DNA of 64,000 bases from Streptomyces triculaminicus (GCF_017349075.1 NZ_JAFMOF010000004.1:558001-622000), one strand, 5' to 3'. Counted from the stretch's first letter, positions 51,743 through 61,494 are shown. Numbers and translations: made by a program. Notes: a model not told the origin generated them from the sequence alone.

Positions 51743-52705
51743 ATGAGGATCCTGTTGTGGCATGTGCACGGTTCGTGGACGACGGCGTTCGTCCAGGGCC
51801 GTCACACCTATGTGGTGCCGGTGACCGAGGACCGGGGGCCCGACGGGCTCGGCAGGGCGCGCACCTTCGACTGGCCGGACTCCGTGGTCGAACTGCCGCC
51901 GGAGCGGCTGCGCGACGCCGGCGCGGACCTGCTGGTGCTCCAGCGGCCGCACGAGTTCGCGCTGGCGCGCCGGTGGCTCGGCCTGCGGCCGGGCGTCGAC
52001 GTGCCCGCCGTCTACCTCGAGCACAACGCGCCCGGCGGCCCCGTCCCGCACACCCGGCACCCCGCCGCCGGACGGCCCGGCCTGACCGTCGTGCACGTCA
52101 CCCACTTCAACCGGCTGATGTGGGACTGCGGTTCCACGCCCACCACGGTGATCGAGCACGGCATCGTCGACCCGGGGCCGCTGTGGACCGGCCGCCTGGC
52201 GCGGGCCGCCGTCGTCGTCAACGAGCCGCTGCGGCGCGGCCGCACGACCGGCACCGACCTGCTGCCGTACTTCAGCGAGGCCGCGCCCCTGGACGTCTTC
52301 GGCATGGGCACCGACGGCCTGGCCGGCCGCCTGGGCGTCGCGGCGGAGCGGTGCCGGGACCACGAGCTGGTGCAGAGCGCCCTGCACCGGGAGATGGCCG
52401 AACGCCGCGTCTACCTGCACCCGGTGCGCTGGACGTCGCTGGGGCTGTCCCTGCTGGAGGCCATGCACCTGGGCATGCCCGTGGTGGCCCTGGCCACCAC
52501 CGAGGTGTGCGGGGCCGTGCCGGCGCGCGCCGGGGTGGTCTCCAACCGGATCGAGCTGCTGCACGACGCCGTCCGCGCGTTCGTCGCCGACCCCGCCCGG
52601 GCCCGCGAGACGGGCCGGGCGGCACGGGCGGCGGCACTGGCCCGGTACGGGCTGCCGCGGTTCCTGGACGACTGGGACCGGCTGATCAAGGAGGTGACCC
52701 GATGA
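51743..52705 (+). CDS. Glycosyltransferase, GT-B type
   Basis: A 320-residue GT-B-like protein. The start MRILLWHVHGSWTTAFVQG and the C-terminal donor region LHPVRWTSLGLSLLEAMHLG MPVVALATTE (positions about 228-256) resemble family 4 transferases, with a shortened linker. It is sandwiched between two other transferase genes with 0-bp and 4-bp junctions. The sugar and acceptor are unknown. Confidence 0.85.
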   Translation: MRILLWHVHGSWTTAFVQGRHTYVVPVTEDRGPDGLGRARTFDWPDSVVELPPERLRDAGADLLVLQRPHEFALARRWLGLRPGVDVPAVYLEHNAPGGPVPHTRHPAAGRPGLTVVHVTHFNRLMWDCGSTPTTVIEHGIVDPGPLWTGRLARAAVVVNEPLRRGRTTGTDLLPYFSEAAPLDVFGMGTDGLAGRLGVAAERCRDHELVQSALHREMAERRVYLHPVRWTSLGLSLLEAMHLGMPVVALATTEVCGAVPARAGVVSNRIELLHDAVRAFVADPARARETGRAARAAALARYGLPRFLDDWDRLIKEVTR

Positions 52706-53916
52706 GGATCGCCATGGTGTCCGAGCACGCGAGTCCGCTCGCCGCGCTCGGCGGCCCCGACGCGGGAGGCCAGAACGTCTACGTCGCCCGCCTGGCGGGG
52801 CTGCTGGCCGGGCGCGGCCACGAGGTGACGGTCTACACCCGCAGGGACGGCGCGACGCTGCCCGACCGGGTGCCGCTGCCCTCGGGGGCCGTCGTCGAGC
52901 ACGTACGGGCCGGCCCCGAGCGGGCGCTGCCCAAGGACGAGCTCCTCGGTCACATGCCGGCCTTCGGCGACCACCTCGCCCGCGCCTGGGCCCGCACCCG
53001 CCCGGACGTCGTGCACGCCCACTTCTGGATGTCCGGCATGGCCTCGCTGCCGGGTGCCGGGGACCTCGCGGTGCCCGTCGTACAGACCTTCCACGCGCTG
53101 GGCACCGTCAAGCGGCGGCACCAGGGCGCGGCGGACACCAGCCCGCCCGAACGCCTGGACGTCGAGCGGCGCCTCGGCGCCTCCTGCGCCAGGGTCCTGG
53201 CCACCTGTTCGGACGAGGTGCGCGAGCTGGAGCGGATGGGCGTCGGGCCGGAGCGCTGTTCGGTGGTGCCCTGCGGGGTGGACACCACGCACTTCACGGC
53301 CCGCGGCCGGATCGCCCTCGTCCCGGGGCGGCGGTCCCCGCACCGGCTGCTGTGCATCGGCCGGCTCGTCCCCCGCAAGGGCGTGGACCTGGCGCTGCGG
53401 GCGCTGACCCGGCTGCCGGACGCCGAGCTGCTGGTGGCCGGCGGGCCGCCCAGGGACGGTCTCGGCCGCGACCGCGAGGCCATGCGGCTGCTGTCGCTGG
53501 CCCGCCGACTGCGGGTGGCCGAGCGGCTGGTCCTGTTGGGCTGCGTGCCGCACGAGGAGATGCCGGCGCTGATCCGCAGCGCGGACGTGGTGCTGTGCAC
53601 GCCGGTCTACGAACCCTTCGGCATCGTGCCGCTGGAGGCGATGGCCTGCGGTGTGCCGGTCGTGGCCACGGACGTCGGCGGCCACCGCGACACGGTGGCG
53701 CACGGCGAGACGGGCCTGCTGATCCCGCCGGGCGAGCCGGACCGCCTCGCGGGCGCGGTGCGCGACCTGCTCGCCGCCCCCGGGCGGCTGGAGTCCTTCG
53801 GCCGGGCCGGCCGCGCGCGCGTGGTCGCCCGCTTCACCTGGGACCGGGTGGCGGACGGCGTGGAGCGCGTCTACGACCGGGTCGCCGCCCCCGTACCGTC
53901 AGGAGCCCCGCGATGA
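52702..53916 (+). CDS. Glycosyltransferase family 4
   Basis: A 404-residue GT4 enzyme. The acceptor domain opens IAMVSEHASPLAALGGPDAG GQNVYV and the donor domain has LLCIGRLVPRKGVDLALRAL near 215 and the E-x7-E motif YEPFGIVPLEAMACGVPVVA near 305. It resembles sucrose-phosphate-synthase-like and mannosyltransferase members. It overlaps the preceding gene as ATGA and precedes gmhA with a 4-bp overlap. It probably extends the glycan with a hexose. Confidence 0.91.
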   Translation: MRIAMVSEHASPLAALGGPDAGGQNVYVARLAGLLAGRGHEVTVYTRRDGATLPDRVPLPSGAVVEHVRAGPERALPKDELLGHMPAFGDHLARAWARTRPDVVHAHFWMSGMASLPGAGDLAVPVVQTFHALGTVKRRHQGAADTSPPERLDVERRLGASCARVLATCSDEVRELERMGVGPERCSVVPCGVDTTHFTARGRIALVPGRRSPHRLLCIGRLVPRKGVDLALRALTRLPDAELLVAGGPPRDGLGRDREAMRLLSLARRLRVAERLVLLGCVPHEEMPALIRSADVVLCTPVYEPFGIVPLEAMACGVPVVATDVGGHRDTVAHGETGLLIPPGEPDRLAGAVRDLLAAPGRLESFGRAGRARVVARFTWDRVADGVERVYDRVAAPVPSGAPR

Positions 53917-54545
53917 CCGTCACCGGAACGACCGACGCCACCGCCGCCGCCGCCGACGGCGACGGCGACGGCGACCACTGCGGCCGGCTGCTGACGGCAC
54001 TGCGACGGTTCCGCGAGGACAACGCCGACACCGCCCGGCGGTGGGGCACGCGCCTGGCGGCCGGCCTCGGCGCCGGCGGGCGGCTGCTGGCCGCCGGCAA
54101 CGGCGGCAGCGCGGCGCAGGCCCAGCACCTGACCGCCGAACTGGTGGGCCGCTACCGCGAGGACAGGGCGCCGTTCTCCGCCCTCGCCCTGCACACCGAC
54201 ACCTCCAGCTGCACCGCCATCGTCAACGACTACGGCCCGGACGAGCTGTTCGCCCGCCAGGTGCGCGCGCACGCCCGCCCCGGCGACGTGCTCATCCTCC
54301 TGTCGACGAGCGGCGCCAGCACCAACCTCCTGCGGGCCGCCGAGGCCGGGCACGCCGCGGCCGCCGAGGTGTGGGCCCTCACCGGACCCGCCCCCAACCC
54401 GCTCGCCGAGGCGGGCGACGAGTCGCTGTGCGTGGCCGCCGGCCGCGCCGCCACCGTGCAGGAGCTGCACCTGGTGGCCGTGCACCTGATGTGCGACGCC
54501 TTCGACGCGGCCCTGGCCGCCGCCCCCGGAGGGACGACGCCATGA
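53913..54545 (+). CDS. gmhA: Phosphoheptose isomerase (GmhA, SIS domain)
   Basis: A 210-residue SIS-domain protein. GRLLAAGNGGSAAQAQHLTAELVGR near 55-79 is the signature of sedoheptulose-7-phosphate isomerases, with STSGASTNLL as phosphate site and QELHLVAVHLMCDAFD at the C-terminus. It converts sedoheptulose 7-phosphate to D-glycero-D-manno-heptose 7-phosphate. The N-terminal 22 residues include an Asp-Gly repeat. It is coupled to both neighbours. Confidence 0.93.
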   Translation: MTVTGTTDATAAAADGDGDGDHCGRLLTALRRFREDNADTARRWGTRLAAGLGAGGRLLAAGNGGSAAQAQHLTAELVGRYREDRAPFSALALHTDTSSCTAIVNDYGPDELFARQVRAHARPGDVLILLSTSGASTNLLRAAEAGHAAAAEVWALTGPAPNPLAEAGDESLCVAAGRAATVQELHLVAVHLMCDAFDAALAAAPGGTTP

Positions 54546-55976
54546 GCACCGGCACTCCCCTGCTGGTCGTCGGCGACGCCCTGCTCGACCGGGACCTGGT
54601 CGGAACCGCCGAGCGGCTGGCCCCCGACGCGCCCGTGCCCGTACTGGACGACTGCCGGGAGCAGCTGCGCCCGGGCGGCGCGGCGCTGGCGGCGTACCTC
54701 GCCGCGCGGTCGGGACGGCCGGTGACCCTCGTCGCCGCGCTGGGCACCGACCCCGCGAGCCTGCAGGTGCGGGCGCTGCTGGAGCCCTCGGTGACGCTGG
54801 TGCCGCTGCCGCTGGACGGCCCGCTCGCGGAGAAGACGCGGGTGCTGGCCGGGGGCCGGCCGGTGGTCCGCCTGGACCGGGGGCCGGGCGGGCCGCCGGG
54901 GCCACCGGACACGCCCGGCGCCTGATCGCCGAGGCGCCGGCCGTGCTGGTGGCCGACTACGCGCGGGGCACCGCCGAGGTGCTGCGCCAGGCGCTGGCCG
55001 CCCGCGCCCCCGGCACGGCGCTGGTGTGGGATCCCCATCCGCGCGGCGGCCCTCCGGTTCCGGGCGCGCGCCTGGTGACGCCCACGAGCGAGGAGGCCTT
55101 CCTGTTCGCCGGGGCCGGCGGACAGGAGGGCGAGGCGCTCGGCGCGGTCGCCCACACGGCGGAGGAGCTCGTGCGGCGGTGGCGGGCGGTGTGCGTGGCG
55201 GTGACGCTGGGCGCGCGCGGCGCGCTGCTCTCCCAGGGCGAGCGCCCCATGCTCGTCCCCACGGCGGCCCGGCACGGCGGCGACCCGTGCGGCGCGGGCG
55301 ACTGCTTCAGCGGCACGGCGGCGGGACTGCTGGGGACGGGGCGCTGCCGGTGGAGGCCGTGCAGGGGGCGGTGGCGGCGGCCACCCGGTACGTCGCCGAG
55401 GGCGGCGCCCGGGCCGTGGCCCGCGGCCCCTACCCGGGCCGGGAGCGCCGCGGGACCATGGAGGGGGACGCCCTGCAGCTCGCGCGGCACGTCCGGGCGG
55501 CGGGCGGGACCGTGGTCGCGGCCGGCGGCTGCTTCGACCTGCTGCACGCCGGGCACGTCGGCCTGCTCCAGCAGGCCAGGGGCATCGGCGACTGCCTGAT
55601 CGTCTGCCTGAACTCCGACGCCTCCGTCAGCCGTCGCAAGGGCCCCGGGCGGCCGCTGACCCCGCTGGCCGACCGGATCCGGGTGCTGCGGGCCCTGCAG
55701 TGCGTCGACGCGGTGGCGGTGTTCGACGAGGACACGCCCCAGCGGCTGCTACCGTGCCTGCGGCCGCACATCTGGGTCAAGGGCGGCGACTACGCGATGG
55801 AACAGCTGCCGGAGGCGGCACAGCTCGCGGAGTGGGGCGGCCAGGCCGTCCTGCTGCCGTATCTCGACGGCCGGTCCAGCACCCTGCTGGCCACCCGGGC
55901 GGCGGACAGCCTCGCCGTCGCCCGCCGCACCACCGCCCCCGGCGGTGCGGCCGTTTCCCGCACGAGGCGGAGATGA
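54542..55976 (+). pseudogene. hldE: HldE/RfaE-like heptose kinase-nucleotidyltransferase with two frameshifts
   Basis: The product would be a bifunctional heptose-7-phosphate kinase (PfkB fold, from LLVVGDALLDRDLVGTAE, with the anion-hole motif CGAGDCFSG) and adenylyltransferase (GGCFDLLHAGHVGLLQQ). It is split over three frames: the first runs to about 54900, the second to about 55335, the third to 55976. Each break fits loss of one G in a GGGG run (54898-54901 and 55332-55335). All motifs and the downstream frame are intact, so sequencing error in GC-rich runs is at least as likely as true decay. It completes the ADP-heptose gene set. Confidence 0.85.
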
Positions 55977-56037
55977 CCGCGCCCGGCGGCGGGGCAGCGC
56001 CCCGTCCACCGGCCCGGCAGGAAGGTCAGGTGGCACC

Positions 56038-56265
56038 ATGACCGCACCCAATCCCGACCCGGACCCGGACCGCACCGCCGGTCTCGAGCCGGGCGGAGGC
56101 GTCCCGCCGGGCGAGACGCCTCCCGGTGAGAGCAGCATGTCCGGCGCCGGCCCCCGCCAGGCGGACTACAACCAGCGGGGCTGGGCCACGGCTCCGGTCC
56201 TGGTGATCGGCCTGTGCGTGCTGGTCTTCGCCGTGACCGTCTTCATCTGGGCCGCGATCGTCTGA
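56038..56265 (+). CDS. Small single-pass membrane protein, DUF6480-like
   Basis: A 75-residue protein with an Asp/Pro-rich N-terminus, a Gly/Pro stretch (LEPGGGVPPGETPPGESS) and one C-terminal membrane helix at about 51-73 (APVLVIGLCVLVFAVTVFIW). This layout matches a small Streptomyces family of unknown function that I recall as DUF6480. The ATG follows GGAAGG. It follows the hldE region but is probably separate. Confidence 0.85.
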   Translation: MTAPNPDPDPDRTAGLEPGGGVPPGETPPGESSMSGAGPRQADYNQRGWATAPVLVIGLCVLVFAVTVFIWAAIV

Positions 56266-56305
56266 GTGCCGTGGGCCGCGCTCGTCCGCGTCCCGGCCCA
56301 CGGAC

Positions 56306-57751
56306 TCACGCGGCGGTCCGGAAGGCCGCCCCGGGGGCCGGCAGCACGGCGCTCGCGCGGCCGGCGGGCCTACGCCGCCGCACGAGCGCGCCGGCTCCGA
56401 TGACGACCGCGATGACGGCGCCGCCGAGGATCAGCGCGCCGCGCTCGCCCGCGCCCTGCACCAGCAGCCCCAGCAGGGGCGGCCCGGCCAGGCCCCAGCC
56501 GGTGCTCACGCTGCGCCAGACGCCGAGGACGCGGCCGCGCATGTGGGCGGGCGGGTCGGTCTGCAGCACGGTGGTGGTCGCGGTGTCGCACACCGACTCC
56601 ACGATCGCCATCGGCACGACCATGACCAGCAGCAGCGACAGCACCGGGCTGGAGCCCGCCGCGATCTGCAGCACGCCTCCGGCGGCGGCCAGCAGGGCGA
56701 CCAGGCGGACCGTCGGCCTCTGCATCCGGCCGGCCAGCACGGCGCCCACGATGCCGCCGACCGCGAGGAGGGCGGAGACCAGCCCGTAGGCGCCGGCGCC
56801 GCCGTGCAGCGGGCCGGTGACCAGGGTGGCGAGGGTGAGCTGGTAGTTGCGGCCCAGGACGGCGCTCAGCGCGGCGATCAGGGCGAGCGCGACCAGGCCG
56901 CGGCGGCTGAGGAAGAAGGACAGGCCCCCGCGCTCCCGGCCGGCCGCGCCGCGCGGGCGGGCGGCGGCCGCCGCGGCCTCCGCGCGGGCGTGCGGCTGCA
57001 GGCGCAGGAAGGGGATGACCGCGGTCACGAACAGGAACGACACTCCGTTGACCGCGTACGCGCCGGCGGTGCCGATGGTCGCGATGCCCACCGCCGCGAG
57101 GGCGGTGCCGGCGAGCCGGCCGATGCTGTGCACGACCGAGCCCAGGGCGATCGCCGAGGGCACGTCCTTCTCCGGCACCAGGTCGTTGCCGAGCAGGGCC
57201 GTGGCCGGGCCGTCGACGGTGGCGATCAGGCCGGTGATCCCGGCGAGGACCATGAGCAGCGGCACGTTGAGCATGCCGAAGGCGACCAGCAACGCGGTGG
57301 CGAAGGCCACCAGGGCCAGCAGCGCCTGGCTGACGGCGGCGGTGAGCTTGCGGGGCAGGCGGTCGACCACCGCGCCGCCCAGGAGGCCGAAGAGCAGGCC
57401 GGGCGCGGCCTGGACCGACAGCGACAGGCCCGTCGTGGCGGCGGAGCCGGTGAGCTGCAGGACGAGCAGGTTCTGCACGGTGAGCTGCATCCACGTGCCG
57501 AGGTTCGACACGAGGTTGGCTGCGGACCACCAGCGCATGCTGCGGCTGCGCAGGCAGCGCCAGGGGGACCGGTCGCCGGCCGCGTCCGCGGCCGCCCCGC
57601 GGCGGGCGAGCAGGCCCGCACCGGCCGCACGACGGGCGCGGCGGTGGCGGGCGCTGTGGGGGAGGACGGGGGCGTGGCCGGAGCCGGGGACGAAAGGCGC
57701 AAGGGTCCGTTTCCGTGGTCGGGGCGCGTGCCCGGCACCTACGGCGCCCAT
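56306..57751 (-). CDS. MFS transporter, DHA3 (EntS-like) family
   Basis: An approximately 480-residue 12-helix exporter. RSMRWWSAANLVSNLGTWMQ opens the first helix, VVDRLPRKLTAAVSQALLAL is the loop 2-3 motif, and VDGPATALLGNDLVPEKDVP follows, all typical of the EntS/macrolide-export DHA3 branch. The start is uncertain: ATG at 57751 is chosen as a compromise, but ATG at 57889 is possible and neither has a strong ribosome site. The 337-bp gap to the Lrp gene on the other strand (57752-58088) holds only divergent promoter sequence, including a TACAGT box before the Lrp gene. Confidence 0.85.
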   Translation of the reverse strand: MGAVGAGHAPRPRKRTLAPFVPGSGHAPVLPHSARHRRARRAAGAGLLARRGAAADAAGDRSPWRCLRSRSMRWWSAANLVSNLGTWMQLTVQNLLVLQLTGSAATTGLSLSVQAAPGLLFGLLGGAVVDRLPRKLTAAVSQALLALVAFATALLVAFGMLNVPLLMVLAGITGLIATVDGPATALLGNDLVPEKDVPSAIALGSVVHSIGRLAGTALAAVGIATIGTAGAYAVNGVSFLFVTAVIPFLRLQPHARAEAAAAAARPRGAAGRERGGLSFFLSRRGLVALALIAALSAVLGRNYQLTLATLVTGPLHGGAGAYGLVSALLAVGGIVGAVLAGRMQRPTVRLVALLAAAGGVLQIAAGSSPVLSLLLVMVVPMAIVESVCDTATTTVLQTDPPAHMRGRVLGVWRSVSTGWGLAGPPLLGLLVQGAGERGALILGGAVIAVVIGAGALVRRRRPAGRASAVLPAPGAAFRTAA

Positions 57752-58088
57752 GGGCGCGCCGCCCGCCAGGGCGGAGGCACGACGGCTGTGGGCGTCGAAA
57801 GCCCCGCCGGGTGGAACACCCTCGGGCGGGGGCCGGGGACGCCGCCGGTCCGCGCTTCGCCGCGCCGGTCGCGATGACGTCCCCGCCATCGTCACAAGCG
57901 CTTCCCGGCGCTGAGAAGTTCGTACGCTGTGCGGTCGGTCACCATGCGGTGAAATGCGGGTTCGCTCCATGTGGGCTGTCTCACACACCGCCTCGCCCGG
58001 CCCGCCGACGGGTGAACCGGGGGCCGGGGCGGTGGGCCATTGGTACAGTGCGAGGCCGCCGATACCGACCACGAGAGAGCCGGTGCCC

Positions 58089-58574
58089 ATGGCCGTGGAC
58101 GCGCTGGACGCCAGGATCCTGCGGCTGCTGCTGGAGCAGCCGCGGACGAGCGTGCGCGAGTACGCCCGCCTGCTGGGCATCGCGCGGGGCACGCTCCAGG
58201 CGCGGCTCGACCGGCTGGAGCGCGACGGCGTGATCACGGGGACGGGCCCCCGGCTGTCCCCCGGGGCCCTCGGTCACCCCGTGCTGGCGTTCGTCCACAT
58301 CGAGGTCACCCAGGGCCATCTGGACACGGTGGCGGACGGCCTGGGCGGCGTGCCCGAGATCATCGAGGCCTTCTCGATAACGGGCGGCGGGGACCTGATG
58401 GCCCGCGTCGTCGCGCGGGACGCGGCCCATCTGGAGGATGTGATCCAGCGGCTGGTCCAGCTGCCCGGGGTGGTGCGCACCCGTACGGAGATGGTGCTGC
58501 GCGAGCGGGTGCCGTACCGGATGGTGCCGCTGGTGGACGCGGTGGGCCGGGCGGCGGGCCGGCGGCCCGTCTGA
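58089..58574 (+). CDS. Lrp/AsnC-family regulator
   Basis: A 161-residue feast/famine regulator. The N-terminal winged helix DALDARILRLLLEQPRTSV with YARLLGIARGTLQARLDRLE binds DNA, and the C-terminal RAM domain (about 70-145) includes GGGDLMARVVARDAAHLEDV. Such proteins respond to amino acids. It is divergent from the DHA3 exporter gene and may regulate it. The ATG at 58089 is supported by the usual N-terminal length of the family. Confidence 0.93.
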   Translation: MAVDALDARILRLLLEQPRTSVREYARLLGIARGTLQARLDRLERDGVITGTGPRLSPGALGHPVLAFVHIEVTQGHLDTVADGLGGVPEIIEAFSITGGGDLMARVVARDAAHLEDVIQRLVQLPGVVRTRTEMVLRERVPYRMVPLVDAVGRAAGRRPV

Positions 58575-58704
58575 CGGGGCGTCCGAAAAGTACGGTCCGG
58601 ACGACGTCGGTCGTGGCGAGGACGACGGACCCGGCTTCTCGTCAGGGATGAACTGGTGCGATTATCTGCTCGCTCATCCCAACCAGCGAGAAAAAGGTCC
58701 TTAC

Positions 58705-59631
58705 ATGGAGCGAAGTGGGAGAAGAACCGCGCGCCGCTGGGGCGTCGCCGCGGTCGCCTCGACAGCGGCCGTGGCCGTCGCACTGCCGGCGGCGACGGCC
58801 GAGGCCGCCGGCGGCCCGTCGGGCATAGCCGCCAAGGGCGCCTTCCTGCTCGACAGCGGCCCCAACCGCACCCTGTGGGGCAAGGACGCCGACACCAAGC
58901 GGCAGATGGCCAGCACGACCAAGATCATGACCGCGGTCACGGTCCTGGGCGTCAAGAACGTCGATCTCAACAAGAAGATCACCGTCAAGCAGTCCTACCG
59001 CGACTACGTGGCCCGCACCGGCGCGAGCACGGCGGACCTGCGCACGGGCGACCAGCTGACCGTCCGCCAGATGCTCTACGCCCTGATGCTCCCCTCCGGG
59101 TGCGACGCCGCCTACGCGCTCGCCGACACCTTCGGCAGCGGCGGCACGGAGGCCGCCCGGACGAAGTCGTTCATCGACAAGATGAACAAGAAGGCCGCCG
59201 AGCTCGGCATGAAGAACACGCGCTACGACTCGTTCGACGGCATATCGCGTGCGGGGAACAACTACACCACCCCGCGCGACACCGCCCAGCTGGCCCGCAA
59301 GGCCCTGGCCAGCAAGACGCTGAGCACGGTGGTGCGCACGACCACCACCAAGCAGAAGGCCGCGAACGTCAACCGCACCTACTACTGGGACAACACCAAC
59401 AAGCTGCTCGGCTCCTACCAGGGCGCGATAGGCATCAAGACCGGGACCGGCACGGCCGCCGGCCCGTGCCTGGTCTTCGCCGCCCAGCGCGGCAAGCGCA
59501 CGGTGGTGGGCGTCATCCTCAACGACCCCACGAACCGCTACCCGGACGCCGTGAAGATGCTGGACTGGTCCTTCAAGTCCAAGTCGAAGGTGACGCTGCG
59601 CCAGCTGCCGCCGTCGGCCCAGAAGGACTGA
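58705..59631 (+). CDS. Secreted D-alanyl-D-alanine carboxypeptidase (PBP5-like)
   Basis: A 308-residue penicillin-binding protein with a signal peptide (basic RRTARRW then a hydrophobic run, likely cut after AEA near residue 35). Active-site motifs are SxxK in MASTTKIMT near 70, SGC in LPSGCDAAYALA near 131 where many family members have SGN, and KTG in IGIKTGTG near 247. It trims peptidoglycan stem peptides outside the cell. There is no C-terminal membrane anchor. The ATG follows an AAAAGG site. Confidence 0.93.
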   Translation: MERSGRRTARRWGVAAVASTAAVAVALPAATAEAAGGPSGIAAKGAFLLDSGPNRTLWGKDADTKRQMASTTKIMTAVTVLGVKNVDLNKKITVKQSYRDYVARTGASTADLRTGDQLTVRQMLYALMLPSGCDAAYALADTFGSGGTEAARTKSFIDKMNKKAAELGMKNTRYDSFDGISRAGNNYTTPRDTAQLARKALASKTLSTVVRTTTTKQKAANVNRTYYWDNTNKLLGSYQGAIGIKTGTGTAAGPCLVFAAQRGKRTVVGVILNDPTNRYPDAVKMLDWSFKSKSKVTLRQLPPSAQKD

Positions 59632-59660
59632 CCAACCGGCACGCCCCAGGGCTGTGACCC

Positions 59661-59693
59661 GAGCGCTCCGGCCCGATCGCGGCCGGAGCGCTC
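59661..59693. terminator. Hairpin between convergent genes
   Basis: GAGCGCTCCGGCC (59661-59673) pairs with 59681-59693 across a 7-nt loop, between the carboxypeptidase (plus) and the YjbQ-like gene (minus). Confidence 0.75.
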
Positions 59694-59733
59694 GCTGTTG
59701 CCGGAGCGCTCGCTGTCCTCGTGATGGTCCCGG

Positions 59734-60156
59734 TCAGCCCAGGAAGGTCAGCCGGACCTGGCGCTCGGGGTTGTCGCGGTTGGTGTCGACCAGGCACACC
59801 GACTGCCAGGTGCCCAGCTCCAGCCGTCCGCCGATGACCGGCAGCGTCGCGTGCGGCGGCACGAGGGCGGGCAGCACGTGGTCGCGGCCGTGGCCGCGGC
59901 TGCCGTGGCGGTGACGCCAGCGGTCGTCGGCCGGCAGCAGGTCGCGCAGGGCCGCGAGCAGGTCGTCGTCGCTGCCGGAGCCCGTCTCCAGGACCGCGAC
60001 GCCGGCCGTTGCATGGGGCACGAAAATATTCAGCAGGCCGTCGCGGCCCGCGGCGGCCTCGCGCAGGAAGGCCTCGCAGTCGCGCGTGAGGTCGTACACC
60101 GTCTCGGCGGAGCCTGTGGTGACGTCGAGGACGTGGGTGCGGAAGGTGTCGGTCAT
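59734..60156 (-). CDS. YjbQ/UPF0047-family protein
   Basis: A 140-residue protein of the widespread YjbQ family: GLLNIFVPHATAGVAVLETG at about 40-59 and a conserved C-terminal region LELGTWQSVCLVDTNRDNPE. Some members have thiamin-phosphate-synthase-like activity in vitro; the biological role is uncertain. The ATG at 60156 fits the standard family start. Confidence 0.93.
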   Translation of the reverse strand: MTDTFRTHVLDVTTGSAETVYDLTRDCEAFLREAAAGRDGLLNIFVPHATAGVAVLETGSGSDDDLLAALRDLLPADDRWRHRHGSRGHGRDHVLPALVPPHATLPVIGGRLELGTWQSVCLVDTNRDNPERQVRLTFLG

Positions 60157-60241
60157 GGCTCCATCCTCGTACGCGCCCGGCGCCCCGCGCACCCGCCCCC
60201 GGGGCGGGAAGTGATCCACGGCCCCCGGCGTTGGCAGAGGC

Positions 60242-61357
60242 ATGAACGACTCAGGGACGCCGGAGACCGAGGTCGAGGTCGTCGTCGCGGGCGCCGGACA
60301 GGCGGGCCTGGCCGGCGCGTACCACCTGCGGCGCGCGGGCTACGCACCGGACCGGGACTTCGTCGTGCTGGACGGCTCACCGCGGCCGGGCGGGGCCTGG
60401 CAGTTCCGCTGGCCGACGCTGACCTACGGCAAGGTGCACGGCATGCACGCGCTGCCGGGCATGGAGCTGACCGGCGCGGACGACCGGCGCCCCTCCTCCG
60501 AGGTGATCGGCGACTATTTCACGGCGTACGAGCGCGCCTTCGACCTGCGCGTCCGGCGGCCCGTGCGGATCCGGGCGGTGCGCGAGGGCGACGGCGGCAG
60601 GCTGCGCGTGGAGACGTCCCAGGGCGTGTGGTCGGCCCGGGCGCTGCTCAACGCGACCGGGACCTGGGACCGCCCGTTCTGGCCCCGCTACCCCGGCCAG
60701 GAGTCCTTCCGCGGCCGCCGGCTGCACACCGCCGGCTATCCGGGGCCCGCGCCCTTCGCCGGGCGGCGCGTGGTGGTGGTCGGGGGCGGCACCTCGGCCG
60801 TGCAGCACCTGCTGGAGGTCGCCGAGGTCGCGGCCGCGACGACCTGGGTGACGCGGCGGCCTCCCGTCTTCCACGAGGGCCCCTTCGACGAGGCCCGCGG
60901 CCGTGAGGTGGTCGCGCGGGTCGAGGAGCGGGTGCGGCGGGGGCTGCCGCCGCGGAGCGTGGTGTCGGTGACCGGCCTGCCCATGACCGAGGCGATGCGG
61001 CGCGCCCGCGCCGCCGGGATCCTCGACCGGCTGCCGATGTTCGACCGTCTCACCCCCACCGGAGTGGCGTGGGACGACGGCCGGGCCGTCGAGGCGGACG
61101 TCGTCCTGTGGGCCACCGGCTTCCGCGCCGCCCTCGGCCATCTCGCGCCGCTCGGGCTGCGGGAGCCCGGCGGCGGCATCCGTGTGGAGGGCACGCGCGC
61201 GGTCCGCGACCCGAGGATCCACCTGGTGGGCTACGGGCCGTCGGCGAGCACCATCGGCGCCAACCGGGCCGGCCGGAGCGCCGTGCGGGAGATCCGCGCC
61301 CTGCTCGCCGACGCGCCGGCGCGACCTTCCCAACCGGCCCTCGCTGCGGCAGTATGA
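60242..61357 (+). CDS. FAD/NAD(P)-dependent oxidoreductase, flavin-monooxygenase-like
   Basis: A 371-residue two-dinucleotide-fold flavoprotein. FAD binds at VVVAGAGQAGLAGAYHL (GxGxxG near 17-22), NADPH at RRVVVVGGGTSAVQHL near 180, and the C-terminal motif VLWATGFRAALGHL closes the FAD site. It resembles the CzcO/putative monooxygenase group. Its substrate is unknown. It lies upstream of the lut genes on the same strand, with a 137-bp gap. Confidence 0.9.
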   Translation: MNDSGTPETEVEVVVAGAGQAGLAGAYHLRRAGYAPDRDFVVLDGSPRPGGAWQFRWPTLTYGKVHGMHALPGMELTGADDRRPSSEVIGDYFTAYERAFDLRVRRPVRIRAVREGDGGRLRVETSQGVWSARALLNATGTWDRPFWPRYPGQESFRGRRLHTAGYPGPAPFAGRRVVVVGGGTSAVQHLLEVAEVAAATTWVTRRPPVFHEGPFDEARGREVVARVEERVRRGLPPRSVVSVTGLPMTEAMRRARAAGILDRLPMFDRLTPTGVAWDDGRAVEADVVLWATGFRAALGHLAPLGLREPGGGIRVEGTRAVRDPRIHLVGYGPSASTIGANRAGRSAVREIRALLADAPARPSQPALAAAV

Positions 61358-61494
61358 GGCGCCGGACGATCAACCGGCGCCCCGTCGGCGGGTCGTCCGC
61401 AACGATCCGCAGGTCCGTCCGCAGATCCGTGGTCCGGTCGATCCGCCGGTGACCGGCCGGGCGGCCGACGGCCGCCGGGAGGTGCCGAGGTGTC

